Of a DNA stretch of 64,000 nucleotides, positions 1 through 7,927 are shown in pieces. The position numbers and the translations under genes were made by a program. This DNA comes from Fervidibacter canadensis (GTDB lineage: Bacteria > Armatimonadota > Fervidibacteria > Fervidibacterales > Fervidibacteraceae), in NCBI GenBank assembly GCA_041446545.1, contig JBGOEJ010000013.1:1-64000 (forward strand), read 5' to 3'. Under the pieces are notes generated by a model. It was not told where the DNA came from, did no database searches, and worked only from the letters and a program-made list of their open reading frames with translations. Numbering within the stretch: the stretch's first letter is position 1; each line of letters begins with the position of its first letter.

Positions 1-33
1 ATCCCTAACTCGCTGATCACTGGCGACGGTCCG

Positions 34-198
34 CTAAGTAGGCAAGGCGTTGTTGACGGTGTTGAAGGTGTTGGCAAGTTTGAACCCCAAGATTCTTAGG
101 GCGGTGATGGTCACCAACGAAATCAGGGCAACCAGCAAGGCATACTCCACTAAAGTTTGCCCTTCTTCTTCCATCAGTATCCGACGCCAGACGGTCAT
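34..198 (-). CDS. Flp-family type IVb pilin
   Basis: Short 54-residue prepilin. Residues 1-12 form a basic and acidic leader, followed by a class III prepilin peptidase site (Gly13 before QTLVEY, with the conserved Glu18 at mature position 5). One hydrophobic helix (about residues 18-44) would form the pilin core. This is the architecture of Flp/Fap pilins assembled by Tad (tight adherence) machinery. The ATG at 198 is chosen because an AGGAGGGG ribosome site lies just upstream and because the leader is then the normal length. It follows the phosphoesterase gene on the same strand. No Tad assembly genes are visible, so either they lie beyond the window edge or elsewhere. Confidence 0.85.
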   Translation of the reverse strand: MTVWRRILMEEEGQTLVEYALLVALISLVTITALRILGFKLANTFNTVNNALPT

Positions 199-281
199 GG
201 CAATCCCCCTCCTGAAAGGGCAGGGTTCAGTCGGCAAAAATAGTTTGCCCTCGCTTTGACCGTTCGGAAAGGGTTTCCTCT

Positions 282-773
282 TCACAACTCCAAAAGGCGC
301 ACTTGCATCGTTTCCGTGTCCAAAAGGGCGGCAGTCACTTTGCCCGTTAGCCAACCGCAAATTTCGCCGGGGTTGACAATCAAGCAGCCATTGTCCAACC
401 GCCGAAGGTCAACGGCGTGGGTGTGTCCGTAGACGACGACTTCAAATTTGCCGCTCAAGGCGAGGGCGTCCACCAAATCGCCTTCGTGGACGATGACGAA
501 GCGTTTGCCGTCCAGTTTCAAAAAGGCAGGTTGCACTTTCACTTCCGCCCCGAAAGTTTTGAGGCGCGCCTGCAAGCCCAAGCGTTCGCCGTCGTTGTTG
601 CCGAAGACGCCGAGCAAGGGGCAACGCAATTTTTGCAACTCGTTGGCGACGAAGGGGGCGACAAAGTCGCCCGCATGAAGGGCGTAAGCAACGCCCAAGT
701 CATTGAAGGCTTCTACGGCTTTGCGCAAATTGGTCAAATGGTCATGGCTGTCGGAGAAGATGCCCACCTTCAC
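282..773 (-). CDS. YfcE/MJ0936-type metallophosphoesterase
   Basis: 163-residue calcineurin-like phosphoesterase. The five metal-binding motifs are all visible: Asp8-x-His10, Asp36 in HAGD, Asn60 in GNND, His96 in HEGD, and His117-x-His119 in YGHTH. Length matches the small YfcE/MJ0936 family of phosphodiesterases, cytoplasmic enzymes usually active on generic phosphodiester substrates in vitro with unknown natural substrate. It starts with GTG after a run of G (GGGGGGAAACATC). It overlaps the 3' end of the upstream carboxypeptidase gene by 32 nt, so the two are probably cotranscribed and translationally coupled. Confidence 0.9.
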   Translation of the reverse strand: MKVGIFSDSHDHLTNLRKAVEAFNDLGVAYALHAGDFVAPFVANELQKLRCPLLGVFGNNDGERLGLQARLKTFGAEVKVQPAFLKLDGKRFVIVHEGDLVDALALSGKFEVVVYGHTHAVDLRRLDNGCLIVNPGEICGWLTGKVTAALLDTETMQVRLLEL

Positions 774-2010
774 GATGTTTCCCCCCTTTGCTGAGCCATC
801 GCCAGAGGCTGTAAAGGAGCGTCGCGGCGAAAAAGAGAAGGAGCGCCCGTTCGCCGACCATGTGCACTTTCGCTGCCAATGACCAGTCCATCGCCCGCAA
901 GGCGACCAGTTGGACGCGGTGTTGAGAGGCGCCGGGAATGTCCCAAACGACTTCGCCGATGACTTGCCCTTTCTTGACGGGTGGGCGGGTGACCCATTGC
1001 TGAACCCAACACTTCACTTGGCTAACGCTTGGGCGGGGGACGATAACCCGTAAAGTTGCCGCAGCGGCGCCTCGCAGCCATTCAGGGTTACCGCCAGGCA
1101 CCCGAAAGAGGGTGAGCGGTTCGCCCGCTTGGGCTAAGGTCAATCGGACAAAGTTCTGGAAGCCGTAATCCAGCAGGGTGGCGCAATCGGCAAAGTGGTC
1201 TTGGCTGCCCAAGACGATGGCGAGCAACTGCCAACCGTCCCGCGTGGCGCTGGCGACGAGGCATTTTCGGGCAGGGACGGTGTAACCTGTCTTGACACCA
1301 TCGCAACCAGGGTAAAGCCAGAGGAGTTTGTTGCGGTTTTGGTAGCGGCGCAGGGCAGATTTGTTGGTCGGAAGGATGACGATTTCTTTCTGGCGAACCC
1401 AATGACGAAATTCAGGGAAGCGCAAGGCGTAGCGGGTGAGGGTGAGCAAATCGCGGGCGGTCGTGAAGTGGTCGGGATGATGTAAGCCGTGTGGGTTGAC
1501 GAAGTGGGTGTGCATCATGCCCAACTCTTTCGCTTTTGCGTTCATCCATCCGACAAACTTTTCCACAGAGCCTGCCAGATGGATGGCAGCGGCGACGCAA
1601 GCATCGTTGGCAGAGCGCACCAAAATCGCCGCCAGTAAATCCCGCATCTTCACCCGTTCGCCTTCCTTCAGCGCCATAGAGGATTCGCCGGTGAAAGCAG
1701 CCGCTTTTGGGACGACGACCCAATCGTCCGAGTCGGCGCGTTCAAGGATGAGCACGGCGGTCATAATCTTGGTGACGCTGGCGGGATAGCACGGCAAATC
1801 GGGTTGATGTGCCCACAAGATTTCGCCCGTCTCGGCATCCGCCAACAACGCCGATTTGGCGGTGAGGGGCAAGGGAGTTGATGAAGGCTCAACGGTTAGC
1901 CCTTGAGCCACTGACAGAGCGACCGAGAGGAGAATCAAAAACCCCTTCAAGGCATGGCACCAACCAGTAAGGCTCTCTCGCTTACCCTTTGCGTATCCCC
2001 GACGCACCAT
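742..2010 (-). CDS. D-alanyl-D-alanine carboxypeptidase (low-molecular-weight PBP, DacF/PBP5 type)
   Basis: 422-residue penicillin-binding protein that trims the terminal D-Ala from peptidoglycan pentapeptides outside the cytoplasmic membrane. The catalytic triad motifs are intact: S78-x-x-K81, S133-A-N135 and K240-T-G. An N-terminal hydrophobic segment (about 22-37) is the signal peptide. A PBP5 C-terminal-like beta domain follows the transpeptidase fold, and a hydrophobic segment near residues 385-402 would anchor the protein, rather than the usual amphipathic helix. The remaining C-terminus is basic. The downstream phosphoesterase overlaps its end by 32 nt. The N-terminus is uncertain by a few residues because several basic residues precede the signal helix. 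Confidence 0.93.
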   Translation of the reverse strand: MVRRGYAKGKRESLTGWCHALKGFLILLSVALSVAQGLTVEPSSTPLPLTAKSALLADAETGEILWAHQPDLPCYPASVTKIMTAVLILERADSDDWVVVPKAAAFTGESSMALKEGERVKMRDLLAAILVRSANDACVAAAIHLAGSVEKFVGWMNAKAKELGMMHTHFVNPHGLHHPDHFTTARDLLTLTRYALRFPEFRHWVRQKEIVILPTNKSALRRYQNRNKLLWLYPGCDGVKTGYTVPARKCLVASATRDGWQLLAIVLGSQDHFADCATLLDYGFQNFVRLTLAQAGEPLTLFRVPGGNPEWLRGAAAATLRVIVPRPSVSQVKCWVQQWVTRPPVKKGQVIGEVVWDIPGASQHRVQLVALRAMDWSLAAKVHMVGERALLLFFAATLLYSLWRWLSKGGKHREGGHLLRQP

Positions 2011-2183
2011 ACCTACTTGCCTCCATCAAGGACGGGAAGTTTTTGGTTTGGGCACCTTGCAAGTTTAACCGTTCGCTCTTTGGGGAGCAACATCGGGAGC
2101 GTCACTTGACCCTTTAACCTTGTCCAAAAAGTTGGGTGAGAAAGCCCAAGGGATGGCTCGTAAGGCAAAGGAGGCTCATAGGC

Positions 2184-3212
2184 ATGGACAAGATTCGCTT
2201 TGGTGTCGTCGGTTGTGGTGGGCGGGGGATGAGCGTTGCCCACTTGATGACGCAGTTGCCCTCGGTGCATCTCGTCGCCGTCTGCGATGCGGATGAAAGG
2301 CGCGCCCGACAGGCAGGCGAGCAATTGAAAGTCCCTGCCTTTACTCGCTTGGAAGAAATGTTGGAGCAGGCCGATTTGGATGCCCTCTACATCGCCACCA
2401 ATGTGGAGCAGCATTTTGCCATCGCCCGCCGCGCCATTTTGGACGGAAAGCATATCTTGCTGGAAAAGATGATGACGACTTCGGCAGCGGAGGCATGGGA
2501 GTTAGTGCGACTGGCGGAGGTGCAAGGGGTTTGTGGGGCGATTTCTTATCAACTGCGCTTCTACCCTTCTTTCCAGAAGTGGTGGGAGCTAGCCCAAGAG
2601 TTGCAACCGCTGGTCATCGTTTCCAGCCGTCATCCTGGCATTATGCCCCCCAACTATTTGCGTCCCGAACCCTTCGCAGGCATCACGGATTTCCTGACCC
2701 ACGACCTTGACTTAGTCCTCTGGGTGGCAGGGCGGGAACCTGAGACAGTTTTTGCGACCGAAACCCGCAATGCCATCCCTTCCACTAATGCCATTGACAC
2801 CCTCTGCGTGACCTTGCATTTTGGTGGGGAGACGACGGGGCTCATTTATGGCAGCATGGCGGGTTGGGGCTTGCCCAGCACTCATCTGGTCATCGGGCGC
2901 AAGGGCAATGTGCGGGTCAACGGTAACACTGTAGGGGTCAACCGACTCGTCCGCAAAGAAGGTGGCGACTATGAGAGGGTAGTTGAAACGGTAACTACGG
3001 AGGTTGTTCAGGGCGACACGACCGACCGATTGCTGGAGCATTTTTGTGCGTGGGCGCAAGGGCAAAGAGAGGCTTTCCCCTTGGCGACGCTGGAAGACGG
3101 TTTTCGGGTGATGTTGGTGCACGAAGCCATTTGGGAGAGTTGCCAAACGGGTCACCCCGCCTCCGTGGAAGCGGTGCGCCAGCGCCTCCACGAAAGGCTC
3201 TCACCACGATAA
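2184..3212 (+). CDS. Gfo/Idh/MocA family oxidoreductase (variant EKM motif)
   Basis: 342-residue NAD(P)-dependent oxidoreductase of the glucose-fructose oxidoreductase / inositol dehydrogenase family. The Rossmann motif GVVGCGGRG is at residues 7-15. The family's E-K-P motif, whose Lys contributes to catalysis, reads E94-K95-M96 here, so the Lys is kept but the Pro is lost. The C-terminal alpha/beta domain has a TDFLTHDLDL segment in place of the common D-x3-H region. Start ATG 2184 is preceded by AAAGGAGG. It is divergent from the carboxypeptidase gene. Substrate cannot be predicted; probably a sugar or cyclitol. One of four paralogues in the window. Confidence 0.9.
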   Translation: MDKIRFGVVGCGGRGMSVAHLMTQLPSVHLVAVCDADERRARQAGEQLKVPAFTRLEEMLEQADLDALYIATNVEQHFAIARRAILDGKHILLEKMMTTSAAEAWELVRLAEVQGVCGAISYQLRFYPSFQKWWELAQELQPLVIVSSRHPGIMPPNYLRPEPFAGITDFLTHDLDLVLWVAGREPETVFATETRNAIPSTNAIDTLCVTLHFGGETTGLIYGSMAGWGLPSTHLVIGRKGNVRVNGNTVGVNRLVRKEGGDYERVVETVTTEVVQGDTTDRLLEHFCAWAQGQREAFPLATLEDGFRVMLVHEAIWESCQTGHPASVEAVRQRLHERLSPR

Positions 3213-3222
3213 CCGTCAGGGC

Positions 3223-3696
3223 TCAATGCCCTTCGCCACCGCCTTCTTCCTCTTCCAACTGCTGCATCAGGCGGCGGAAGCGTTCCATTTCATCCTCGTC
3301 CATGCTCAAGTCCATCAGAGAGTCAATGACATTGCCTGTGATGAAAATGGGCGCTCCTGTCCGCAGGGCTAAGGCTAAGGCATCGCTGGGACGGGAGTCA
3401 ATGGCGTAAGACTTGCCCATCTGCTCTAAGTAAATGGTGGCGTAGTAGGTGCTGTCCACCAAATCATGGATGACGACCCGCACGACTTGAACGCCCAACT
3501 CCTCCAAGATGTTGCGCATCAAGTCATGGGTGAGGGGGCGAGGAGGTTTTTCCCCTTGCAACTCCAAGGCGATGGCGATGGCTTCCGCCCGCCCGATCCA
3601 AATGGGCAAGACGCGGTTACTGTTAGGCTCCCGCAAGATAACGACATGTTGGTCAAAAGGGTCTTGGGCGACCGTTTCCACTTTGACTTCCAGCAT
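3223..3696 (-). CDS. bifunctional nuclease family protein (BFN, DUF151)
   Basis: 157-residue protein with the full BFN/DUF151 fold. It has an N-terminal strand region carrying VVILREPNSNRVLPIWIG, then an EA-x-AIAL helix, the LTHDLM segment around residue 57, and the SRPSDALALALR motif around residues 101-112 that is diagnostic of the family. The acidic C-terminal tail (about 132-157, Glu-rich) is typical. Members were first described as plant nucleases; bacterial homologues are widespread and their physiological role is unsettled. It follows a small membrane-protein gene on the same strand (64 nt gap) and converges with the Gfo/Idh/MocA gene, leaving only 10 nt. Confidence 0.9.
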   Translation of the reverse strand: MLEVKVETVAQDPFDQHVVILREPNSNRVLPIWIGRAEAIAIALELQGEKPPRPLTHDLMRNILEELGVQVVRVVIHDLVDSTYYATIYLEQMGKSYAIDSRPSDALALALRTGAPIFITGNVIDSLMDLSMDEDEMERFRRLMQQLEEEEGGGEGH

Positions 3697-3760
3697 TTAA
3701 ATCACCCTCACTTTGCGATGACTGTCGTCATCGCATTATGGCAAGGTTGTCGCCACTTCG

Positions 3761-4000
3761 CTATTGTGGCGGTGGGCGCAGGTGGGGCGGTAGGGGGCGG
3801 AAGGTGTCATCATCCCGCTGCATCGTTTGGAGCACTTCCTTCAATCGCTGCCATCGCCGCCATGCAATCCAGAGCAAAAGGGGCACTGAGGCGTAAAGCG
3901 CCCACCAAAACACAGGTTGAACAGGCTTTAAGATGGGCACCCAAAGCAATCCCAGAGCGGCAAAGATGCACGCCGTCTCTGCCCATTCCGCTTTACTCAC
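3761..4000 (-). CDS. small two-helix membrane protein, function unknown
   Basis: 79 residues with two predicted transmembrane segments (about 8-25 and 30-47) joined by a short loop, then a basic WRRWQRLK stretch and a Pro-rich tail. GTG start preceded by AAGGGGGCG. I do not recognise a family. It lies upstream of the BFN gene on the same strand and is divergent from the neighbouring plus-strand gene, with starts about 40 bp apart, so the two promoters must be very close. The composition (hydrophobic helices followed by basic residues) supports a real protein, but conservation cannot be checked here. Confidence 0.6.
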   Translation of the reverse strand: MSKAEWAETACIFAALGLLWVPILKPVQPVFWWALYASVPLLLWIAWRRWQRLKEVLQTMQRDDDTFRPLPPHLRPPPQ

Positions 4001-4039
4001 TTTTGCTCGCCCCCTTCTTGCGACAGCCTTTATGATGCC

Positions 4040-4384
4040 ATGCGGCAGAGAGGGACGGAAAAGGTCAAACCGATCGGCTGGTTAGGCATCGCCCCCGACC
4101 GAAAGGGGTGCGGGATTGTCTTGTTGGATGGCGGAGGAAAGGAAGTTTTGGCTCAAACGGTCTCTTGGCGGGCGTTGGCGACGACTTTGCGTTCTTTGCC
4201 TTTCGCCCCTGCCGTCGTGGTGGTCGGCGAAAGTTGGCGACATCGGTGGGTGCAAGTCGTCCTCCGCAGCCTTTTTCCTGAGGCGCTCCTCGTTTTAGTC
4301 CGACGACCTTTATCGCCCTATCCCGACCTTTCCCAAGAAGCCCTTGCCCTCCTTCGCCATTACTTGAGCCGTGAAAATCTCTAA
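4040..4384 (+). CDS. small protein with possible YqgF/RNase H-like fold, function unknown
   Basis: 114 residues. The N-terminal half (GWLGIAPDRKGCGIVLLDGGG, split as GWLGIAPDRK and CGIVLLDGGG) resembles the first strand and hairpin of RNase H-like resolvases such as YqgF, which normally read GIDPGxxxxG. Here the catalytic Asp position is Ala, so nuclease activity would not be expected if the relationship is right. A second hydrophobic strand (AVVVVGE) fits the following part of that fold, including a Glu. This assignment is an inference from pattern only. It is followed 91 nt later by the bS22-like gene on the same strand. Confidence 0.55.
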   Translation: MRQRGTEKVKPIGWLGIAPDRKGCGIVLLDGGGKEVLAQTVSWRALATTLRSLPFAPAVVVVGESWRHRWVQVVLRSLFPEALLVLVRRPLSPYPDLSQEALALLRHYLSRENL

Positions 4385-4475
4385 GGCATCCTGCCCAACG
4401 GATGTCCCTTGCCTTCTTGGAGGGTCGGTGTTAAATTGTTGCGTCGCCAAAACTTCTCCCGACGGAGGTGACGGG

Positions 4476-4571
4476 ATGGGTTCTACGAAGAAATGGTGGC
4501 GAAAGAAAGCGAAAAAGCATTGGCGCAAGAAGCGCCGCCGAATGCATCGCCATCGCAAGAAGGAGCGTTAA
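4476..4571 (+). CDS. bS22 / AURKAIP1-COX24 domain small ribosomal protein
   Basis: A 31-residue, extremely basic protein starting MGSTKKWWRKKAKKH and ending in a run of Arg, His and Lys. The MGS start followed by a KxxRKKxxKxxxRKxxRxxRH pattern is that of the AURKAIP1/COX24 domain, known from mitochondrial ribosome-associated proteins and from the mycobacterial small-subunit protein bS22, which binds 16S rRNA. Start ATG 4476 has a strong GGAGGTGA site 5 nt upstream, which excludes the longer open frame that begins at 4371. It is easily missed because of its length. The next gene converges on it, 10 nt away. Confidence 0.85.
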   Translation: MGSTKKWWRKKAKKHWRKKRRRMHRHRKKER

Positions 4572-4580
4572 AGGTTTTGG

Positions 4581-5306
4581 CTACTCGCTGAAGCCAGGAA
4601 AGATGCCCGACCTTCGGGGGCGTCGCCAAGTCCGCCGCAGTAAGGCTAATCCCCCCAAGCCGCTGACCATCATCACCATCCCGACCGCCGCCAAGACTTC
4701 ACCTTTGGGGCGGGCGACGAAAAACCCGAAAAGTAACGCCCCTGCCCCGCCGACGAGCATGCTCAACCCTTCCATCAACCGAAACCAAAGGGAAGGCAAA
4801 GGGGGCGGTTCGGGGGTCAGCGGTTCGCCACACGCCCAGCATTCTAAGGCGTCCGAAAAATTTTCCCGACCGCAATGGGCGCAATAGACGATTTGAGGCA
4901 AGGAGGATGCTTTCTCCTCAGCGGACTCATCAGGCGACGCCCCGGTGGAAGGGCGATGGGAAGCGGCGTGGGCTAATTTCGCCAGTTCTCCGTCATCAAA
5001 CCACAAAGCCCCGCAATCAGGGCAACGCACCACCTGCACATTGGGCGCCTCCGTCAGGTAAGCAGGCTGCATAAGGGCTCCGCACTGAGGGCAAGGCACC
5101 TCGGAGACGAGCAAAGGGAGAGGCGATTGGTCAGCAAAGGCGTCTTCTAACACCGATGCCGCTGAAGGGTCTTGCCACAAGCGCCGATACATGGAAGCCA
5201 CCACTAACACCCCGCCACACTGGAGACATCCTTCGGCAGCCACTGACCCCGCCGCCCAACGCCGAAGGGGAAGCCCGCATTTGGGGCAGAGGCGCTGCCC
5301 ATTCAT
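4581..5306 (-). CDS. zinc-ribbon membrane protein (zf-TFIIB-like plus TM helices)
   Basis: 241 residues. Three zinc-ribbon-like Cys clusters are visible: CPKCGLP with a later CLQCG near the N-terminus, CPQCGALM with a later CPDCGALWFDDGEL, and CAHCGREN with a later CWACGEPL. The middle one matches the TFIIB-like zinc finger found in many small bacterial proteins. Two hydrophobic segments near the C-terminus (about residues 180-230) probably place it in the membrane with the zinc ribbons cytoplasmic. Start chosen at 5306, where GGGGTGAG precedes the ATG; an in-frame ATG 27 nt upstream is less likely. Function unknown. Confidence 0.75.
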   Translation of the reverse strand: MNGQRLCPKCGLPLRRWAAGSVAAEGCLQCGGVLVVASMYRRLWQDPSAASVLEDAFADQSPLPLLVSEVPCPQCGALMQPAYLTEAPNVQVVRCPDCGALWFDDGELAKLAHAASHRPSTGASPDESAEEKASSLPQIVYCAHCGRENFSDALECWACGEPLTPEPPPLPSLWFRLMEGLSMLVGGAGALLFGFFVARPKGEVLAAVGMVMMVSGLGGLALLRRTWRRPRRSGIFPGFSE

Positions 5307-5403
5307 CGTCCTCACCCCGCCAAAACATAGCACGCCTTAAAGGCTCTTTGCCTCGTGCAAAACTTACTCCCGTCAAAAAGCAGGCTTTCGGAGGCGGTGT
5401 GCT

Positions 5404-6222
5404 GTGAAGCGGTGGCAATTAGAACTGCTAACTTGCCTTTGGGATCGTTCACCCTTAGCGGCAGAAGGGGAAAAGTTGCGTTGCCCTGTCTGTCAGCGCA
5501 CTTTCCCTTGTTTTGATGGTATCCCCAGTTTTGTCGTCGCCGAGTTAGCCCAACTGCAGGGGGAAGAGGAGTGGCAATGGAAGCAGCGGGAGATGCAAGC
5601 CCGCAACGAGCAAGCCGCCTTTTATGACCGTTTGCTGGGCTTACTCTTGCTGACGCCTTTTGAAGCCCGTTTGACCTTAAAAGCCCTCTTGGGCGATCGG
5701 CAGCGTTTTAGGATGCTGGCGGAAATTGGCTGTGGGACGGGACGCATGCTTCAACGCTTCGCTCCCTATGCCGATTTGCTCGTCGGCGTGGATTTGTCAT
5801 TGGAGTCGCTCAAGCGTTGCGCCGAACGGATGTGTCGGTTAGGGCTTTCTGAGCGCACCTTCCTCGTCCACGCCGACGCTGCCTTCCTTCCTTTCCCTGA
5901 TGCTTGCTTTGATGCCATCGCCAGTTGTCAGATGATTGAGCATGTGCCCAGCGAGCGAATGCGTCACAAAGTCATCGCTGAAATCGCCCGCATCCTTAAA
6001 CCGCACGGTCGCTATGCCATTTCGGGCTACCAATATTCCTCGCTGACACGGGGCTTTAAAAAGGAAGGCGTCCACAAAGGAGGCATCTACTTTTTCCGCT
6101 TCACCCGCGACGAATTTTTGCGGTTGGTCGGCTCCCACCTTCCCGTTGAGCGATGCCGTTCCCTCTTTGGTTATGCTTGGCTCGTTAGCGGCACTAAGCC
6201 CCTTGACAAAATTGAGCCTTGA
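5404..6222 (+). CDS. class I SAM-dependent methyltransferase with N-terminal Trm112-like zinc domain
   Basis: 272 residues. The N-terminal 45 residues carry CPVCQRTFP plus a preceding LTCLWD segment and FDGIPSFV, the pattern of a Trm112-like/zinc-ribbon domain fused to methyltransferases. Then comes a class I methyltransferase: motif I LAEIGCGTGRML, an acidic motif II GVDLS, and a HADAAFLPFPDACFD post-motif region followed by the ASCQMIEHV motif typical of Methyltransf_11 proteins. Substrate is unknown; such proteins methylate quinones, lipids or small metabolites. GTG start with GGAGGCGGTG upstream. The ACT-domain gene follows on the same strand after 58 nt. Confidence 0.85.
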   Translation: MKRWQLELLTCLWDRSPLAAEGEKLRCPVCQRTFPCFDGIPSFVVAELAQLQGEEEWQWKQREMQARNEQAAFYDRLLGLLLLTPFEARLTLKALLGDRQRFRMLAEIGCGTGRMLQRFAPYADLLVGVDLSLESLKRCAERMCRLGLSERTFLVHADAAFLPFPDACFDAIASCQMIEHVPSERMRHKVIAEIARILKPHGRYAISGYQYSSLTRGFKKEGVHKGGIYFFRFTRDEFLRLVGSHLPVERCRSLFGYAWLVSGTKPLDKIEP

Positions 6223-6280
6223 CGCTATCGTAAAAGTGCCTTTTGTCAACGGTCACACTTTCTGCGAGGAGGTGACGGAC

Positions 6281-6742
6281 ATGGCGTTGAAGGTGGAGAG
6301 GATCGCTCTTTGGAGCGGAGAAGTGGAAGACAAACCGGGGGCTCTGGCAAAAGTCTTGGAGCCATTGGCAGCCGCAGGGGCTAACTTGGAGGTCGTCTTT
6401 GCTCAACGCAACCCCGCTAAGGTCGGTGTCGGAACCGTCTGGCTCTATCCTGTTCGGGGACGCAAAGCCCTTGATGCCGCTCGTTCCGCTGGCTTAAGCG
6501 AAACACCCACCCCTGCTGTTTTGCGGGTGGAAGGACCTGACAAGCCCGGTCTGGGGCATGCCCTCACCCATGCCCTTGCTGAGGCAGGCATCAACCTCGC
6601 CTTCGCCCACGCCGCTGTGTTGCGGGGGCGGTTTGTGGCGTTCTTCGGCTTTGACAGCGACAGTGATGCCAACAAAGCCCGTCGCATCCTCAGCGCCTTT
6701 AAAGTTCCCCGCCGTCGGCGAACCCGCACCGCTAAAAAGTGA
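6281..6742 (+). CDS. tandem ACT-domain protein
   Basis: 153 residues. Two ACT-like repeats are visible: EDKPGALAKVLEPLAAAGANLE at about 16-37 (the ligand-binding DKPG turn) and GPDKPGLGHALTHALAEAGINL at about 89-110. Each is followed by a beta strand. ACT domains bind amino acids or other small ligands and regulate metabolism. The tail is strongly basic (RRRRTRTAKK). There is no attached enzyme domain, so a regulatory or binding role is likely. Start ATG 6281 follows GAGGAGGTGACGG, which rules out a longer frame opening at 6146. A strong terminator hairpin follows the stop. Confidence 0.85.
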   Translation: MALKVERIALWSGEVEDKPGALAKVLEPLAAAGANLEVVFAQRNPAKVGVGTVWLYPVRGRKALDAARSAGLSETPTPAVLRVEGPDKPGLGHALTHALAEAGINLAFAHAAVLRGRFVAFFGFDSDSDANKARRILSAFKVPRRRRTRTAKK

Positions 6743-6760
6743 GGCTTTGAAGTTGTCCCT

Positions 6761-6789
6761 AAGGGAGGGCGCTTTGAGCGCCCTCCCTT
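6761..6789 (+). terminator. intrinsic terminator hairpin
   Basis: Perfect 12-bp stem (AAGGGAGGGCGC pairing with GCGCCCTCCCTT) around a TTTGA loop, 18 nt after the ACT-protein stop codon. The downstream gene is convergent and ends at 6799, so the hairpin could stop transcription from both sides. The following T-run is short. Confidence 0.8.
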
Positions 6790-6798
6790 TCAACCTCC

Positions 6799-7794
6799 TC
6801 ATCCGAAAAAGGGTTTTGCCTGTCCTGTCGCCGCCGCTTGATATGCTGCTTCCGTTAAGGCGACGACTTTCAACGCCTCTTCTGGTGGACTTTCGTTTTC
6901 CGCCCGACCTAAGACGACCTCCACGAAATGGCGATCGGGTGTGGACGATGCTGGCATCTGCGACGGTTCAATCACTTGCCGCCCTTTCCCTGCCACTTCC
7001 CACACGACTTGCCCTTCTGCCAACCAGATTGCTCCTTCTGTCCCGACGAAGGTGTAGCGCTCAGCGAAGTGGGTGAAATTGCCCATCGCCACCAAAACCC
7101 CGATGCTTTCGCCTTCAAATTGGACGCCGACGACGGCGTTGATGTCCACCGGTGCCCCACAACGGTTCACCACCGCTGTCACCATCGTTGGCTTGGAAGG
7201 CATCGTCCAGAGCACGAAGTCCACCATGTGGCTGCCTGAGTCCATCAGCATCCCGCCGCCGCTCAGTTCGGGCACTTGCCGCCAGGTGCCATCGGTCAGT
7301 TGCTGCCAATCTTGGGCGATGGTCGCCTCCACGAAAGTGATCTCGCCCAACGCCCCTTTGCGCACTTGTTCTCGGAGAAACCGAAACGCTGACATAAATC
7401 GCCGCTGGTAACTGACGACGACGGATTTGCCTGCCTCTTTAGCAGCGGTGATGACTTTGCGGGCTTGCTCGCTCGTGATGACCATCGGCTTCTCGCAGAG
7501 AACCGCCAAGCCTCGTTTAAGGGCGGCAAGGATTTGCTCAAAGTGATGGGCGTGGGGCGAAAGGATGAGGACGCCATCCATCTCCACCCGCTCTAACATC
7601 GCTTGCCAATCGGCGAAGACTGTCTCGCCCTCCCGAACAGCCAAGCCGACCTCCTGCGCCCGCTTTTTGGCGGCGTCCAAGTTAGGGTCGGCAAATGCCA
7701 CGACTTTCGCTTCAGGCACTTCCTTCAGGTTTTGCAGGTGAAACCCTGCGATGCCACCCGCACCGATGAATCCTAAGCGCACCTCTTTGGGCAA
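6799..7794 (-). CDS. Gfo/Idh/MocA family oxidoreductase
   Basis: 331 residues from a TTG start at 7794. The TTG is preceded by AAGGAGG at the right spacing and lies 7 residues before the Rossmann motif GFIGAGGIAG, whereas longer open frame upstream lacks family similarity. The canonical E101-K102-P103 motif is present, and D185-SGS-H189 in the C-terminal domain matches the usual metal- or substrate-contacting D-x3-H. It should oxidise or reduce a sugar or cyclitol with NAD(P). It diverges from the 323-residue gene at 7928 across a 133-bp gap that must hold both promoters. Confidence 0.88.
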   Translation of the reverse strand: MPKEVRLGFIGAGGIAGFHLQNLKEVPEAKVVAFADPNLDAAKKRAQEVGLAVREGETVFADWQAMLERVEMDGVLILSPHAHHFEQILAALKRGLAVLCEKPMVITSEQARKVITAAKEAGKSVVVSYQRRFMSAFRFLREQVRKGALGEITFVEATIAQDWQQLTDGTWRQVPELSGGGMLMDSGSHMVDFVLWTMPSKPTMVTAVVNRCGAPVDINAVVGVQFEGESIGVLVAMGNFTHFAERYTFVGTEGAIWLAEGQVVWEVAGKGRQVIEPSQMPASSTPDRHFVEVVLGRAENESPPEEALKVVALTEAAYQAAATGQAKPFFG

Positions 7795-7927
7795 CTTTCC
7801 TCGCCTCCTTGCTTTTGCAGACCTTGTGCCTGCCCGAAGGTTTTTGGGCGTCCATATTTTGAGCGCTCCCGACAAATGTCGCTCCCTTGAGGCAATCTTG
7901 ACAGCGATGGGAAAGGAGGCAAACCGC

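Noticed and set aside
2013..2183. Minus-strand open frame between the carboxypeptidase and the first oxidoreductase
   Set aside because: It runs through the oxidoreductase gene on the opposite strand and has no recognisable domain; the region looks like a divergent promoter.
4371..4475. N-terminal extension of the bS22-like protein (35 more residues)
   Set aside because: The extension has no matching pattern, and the ribosome site is placed for ATG 4476.
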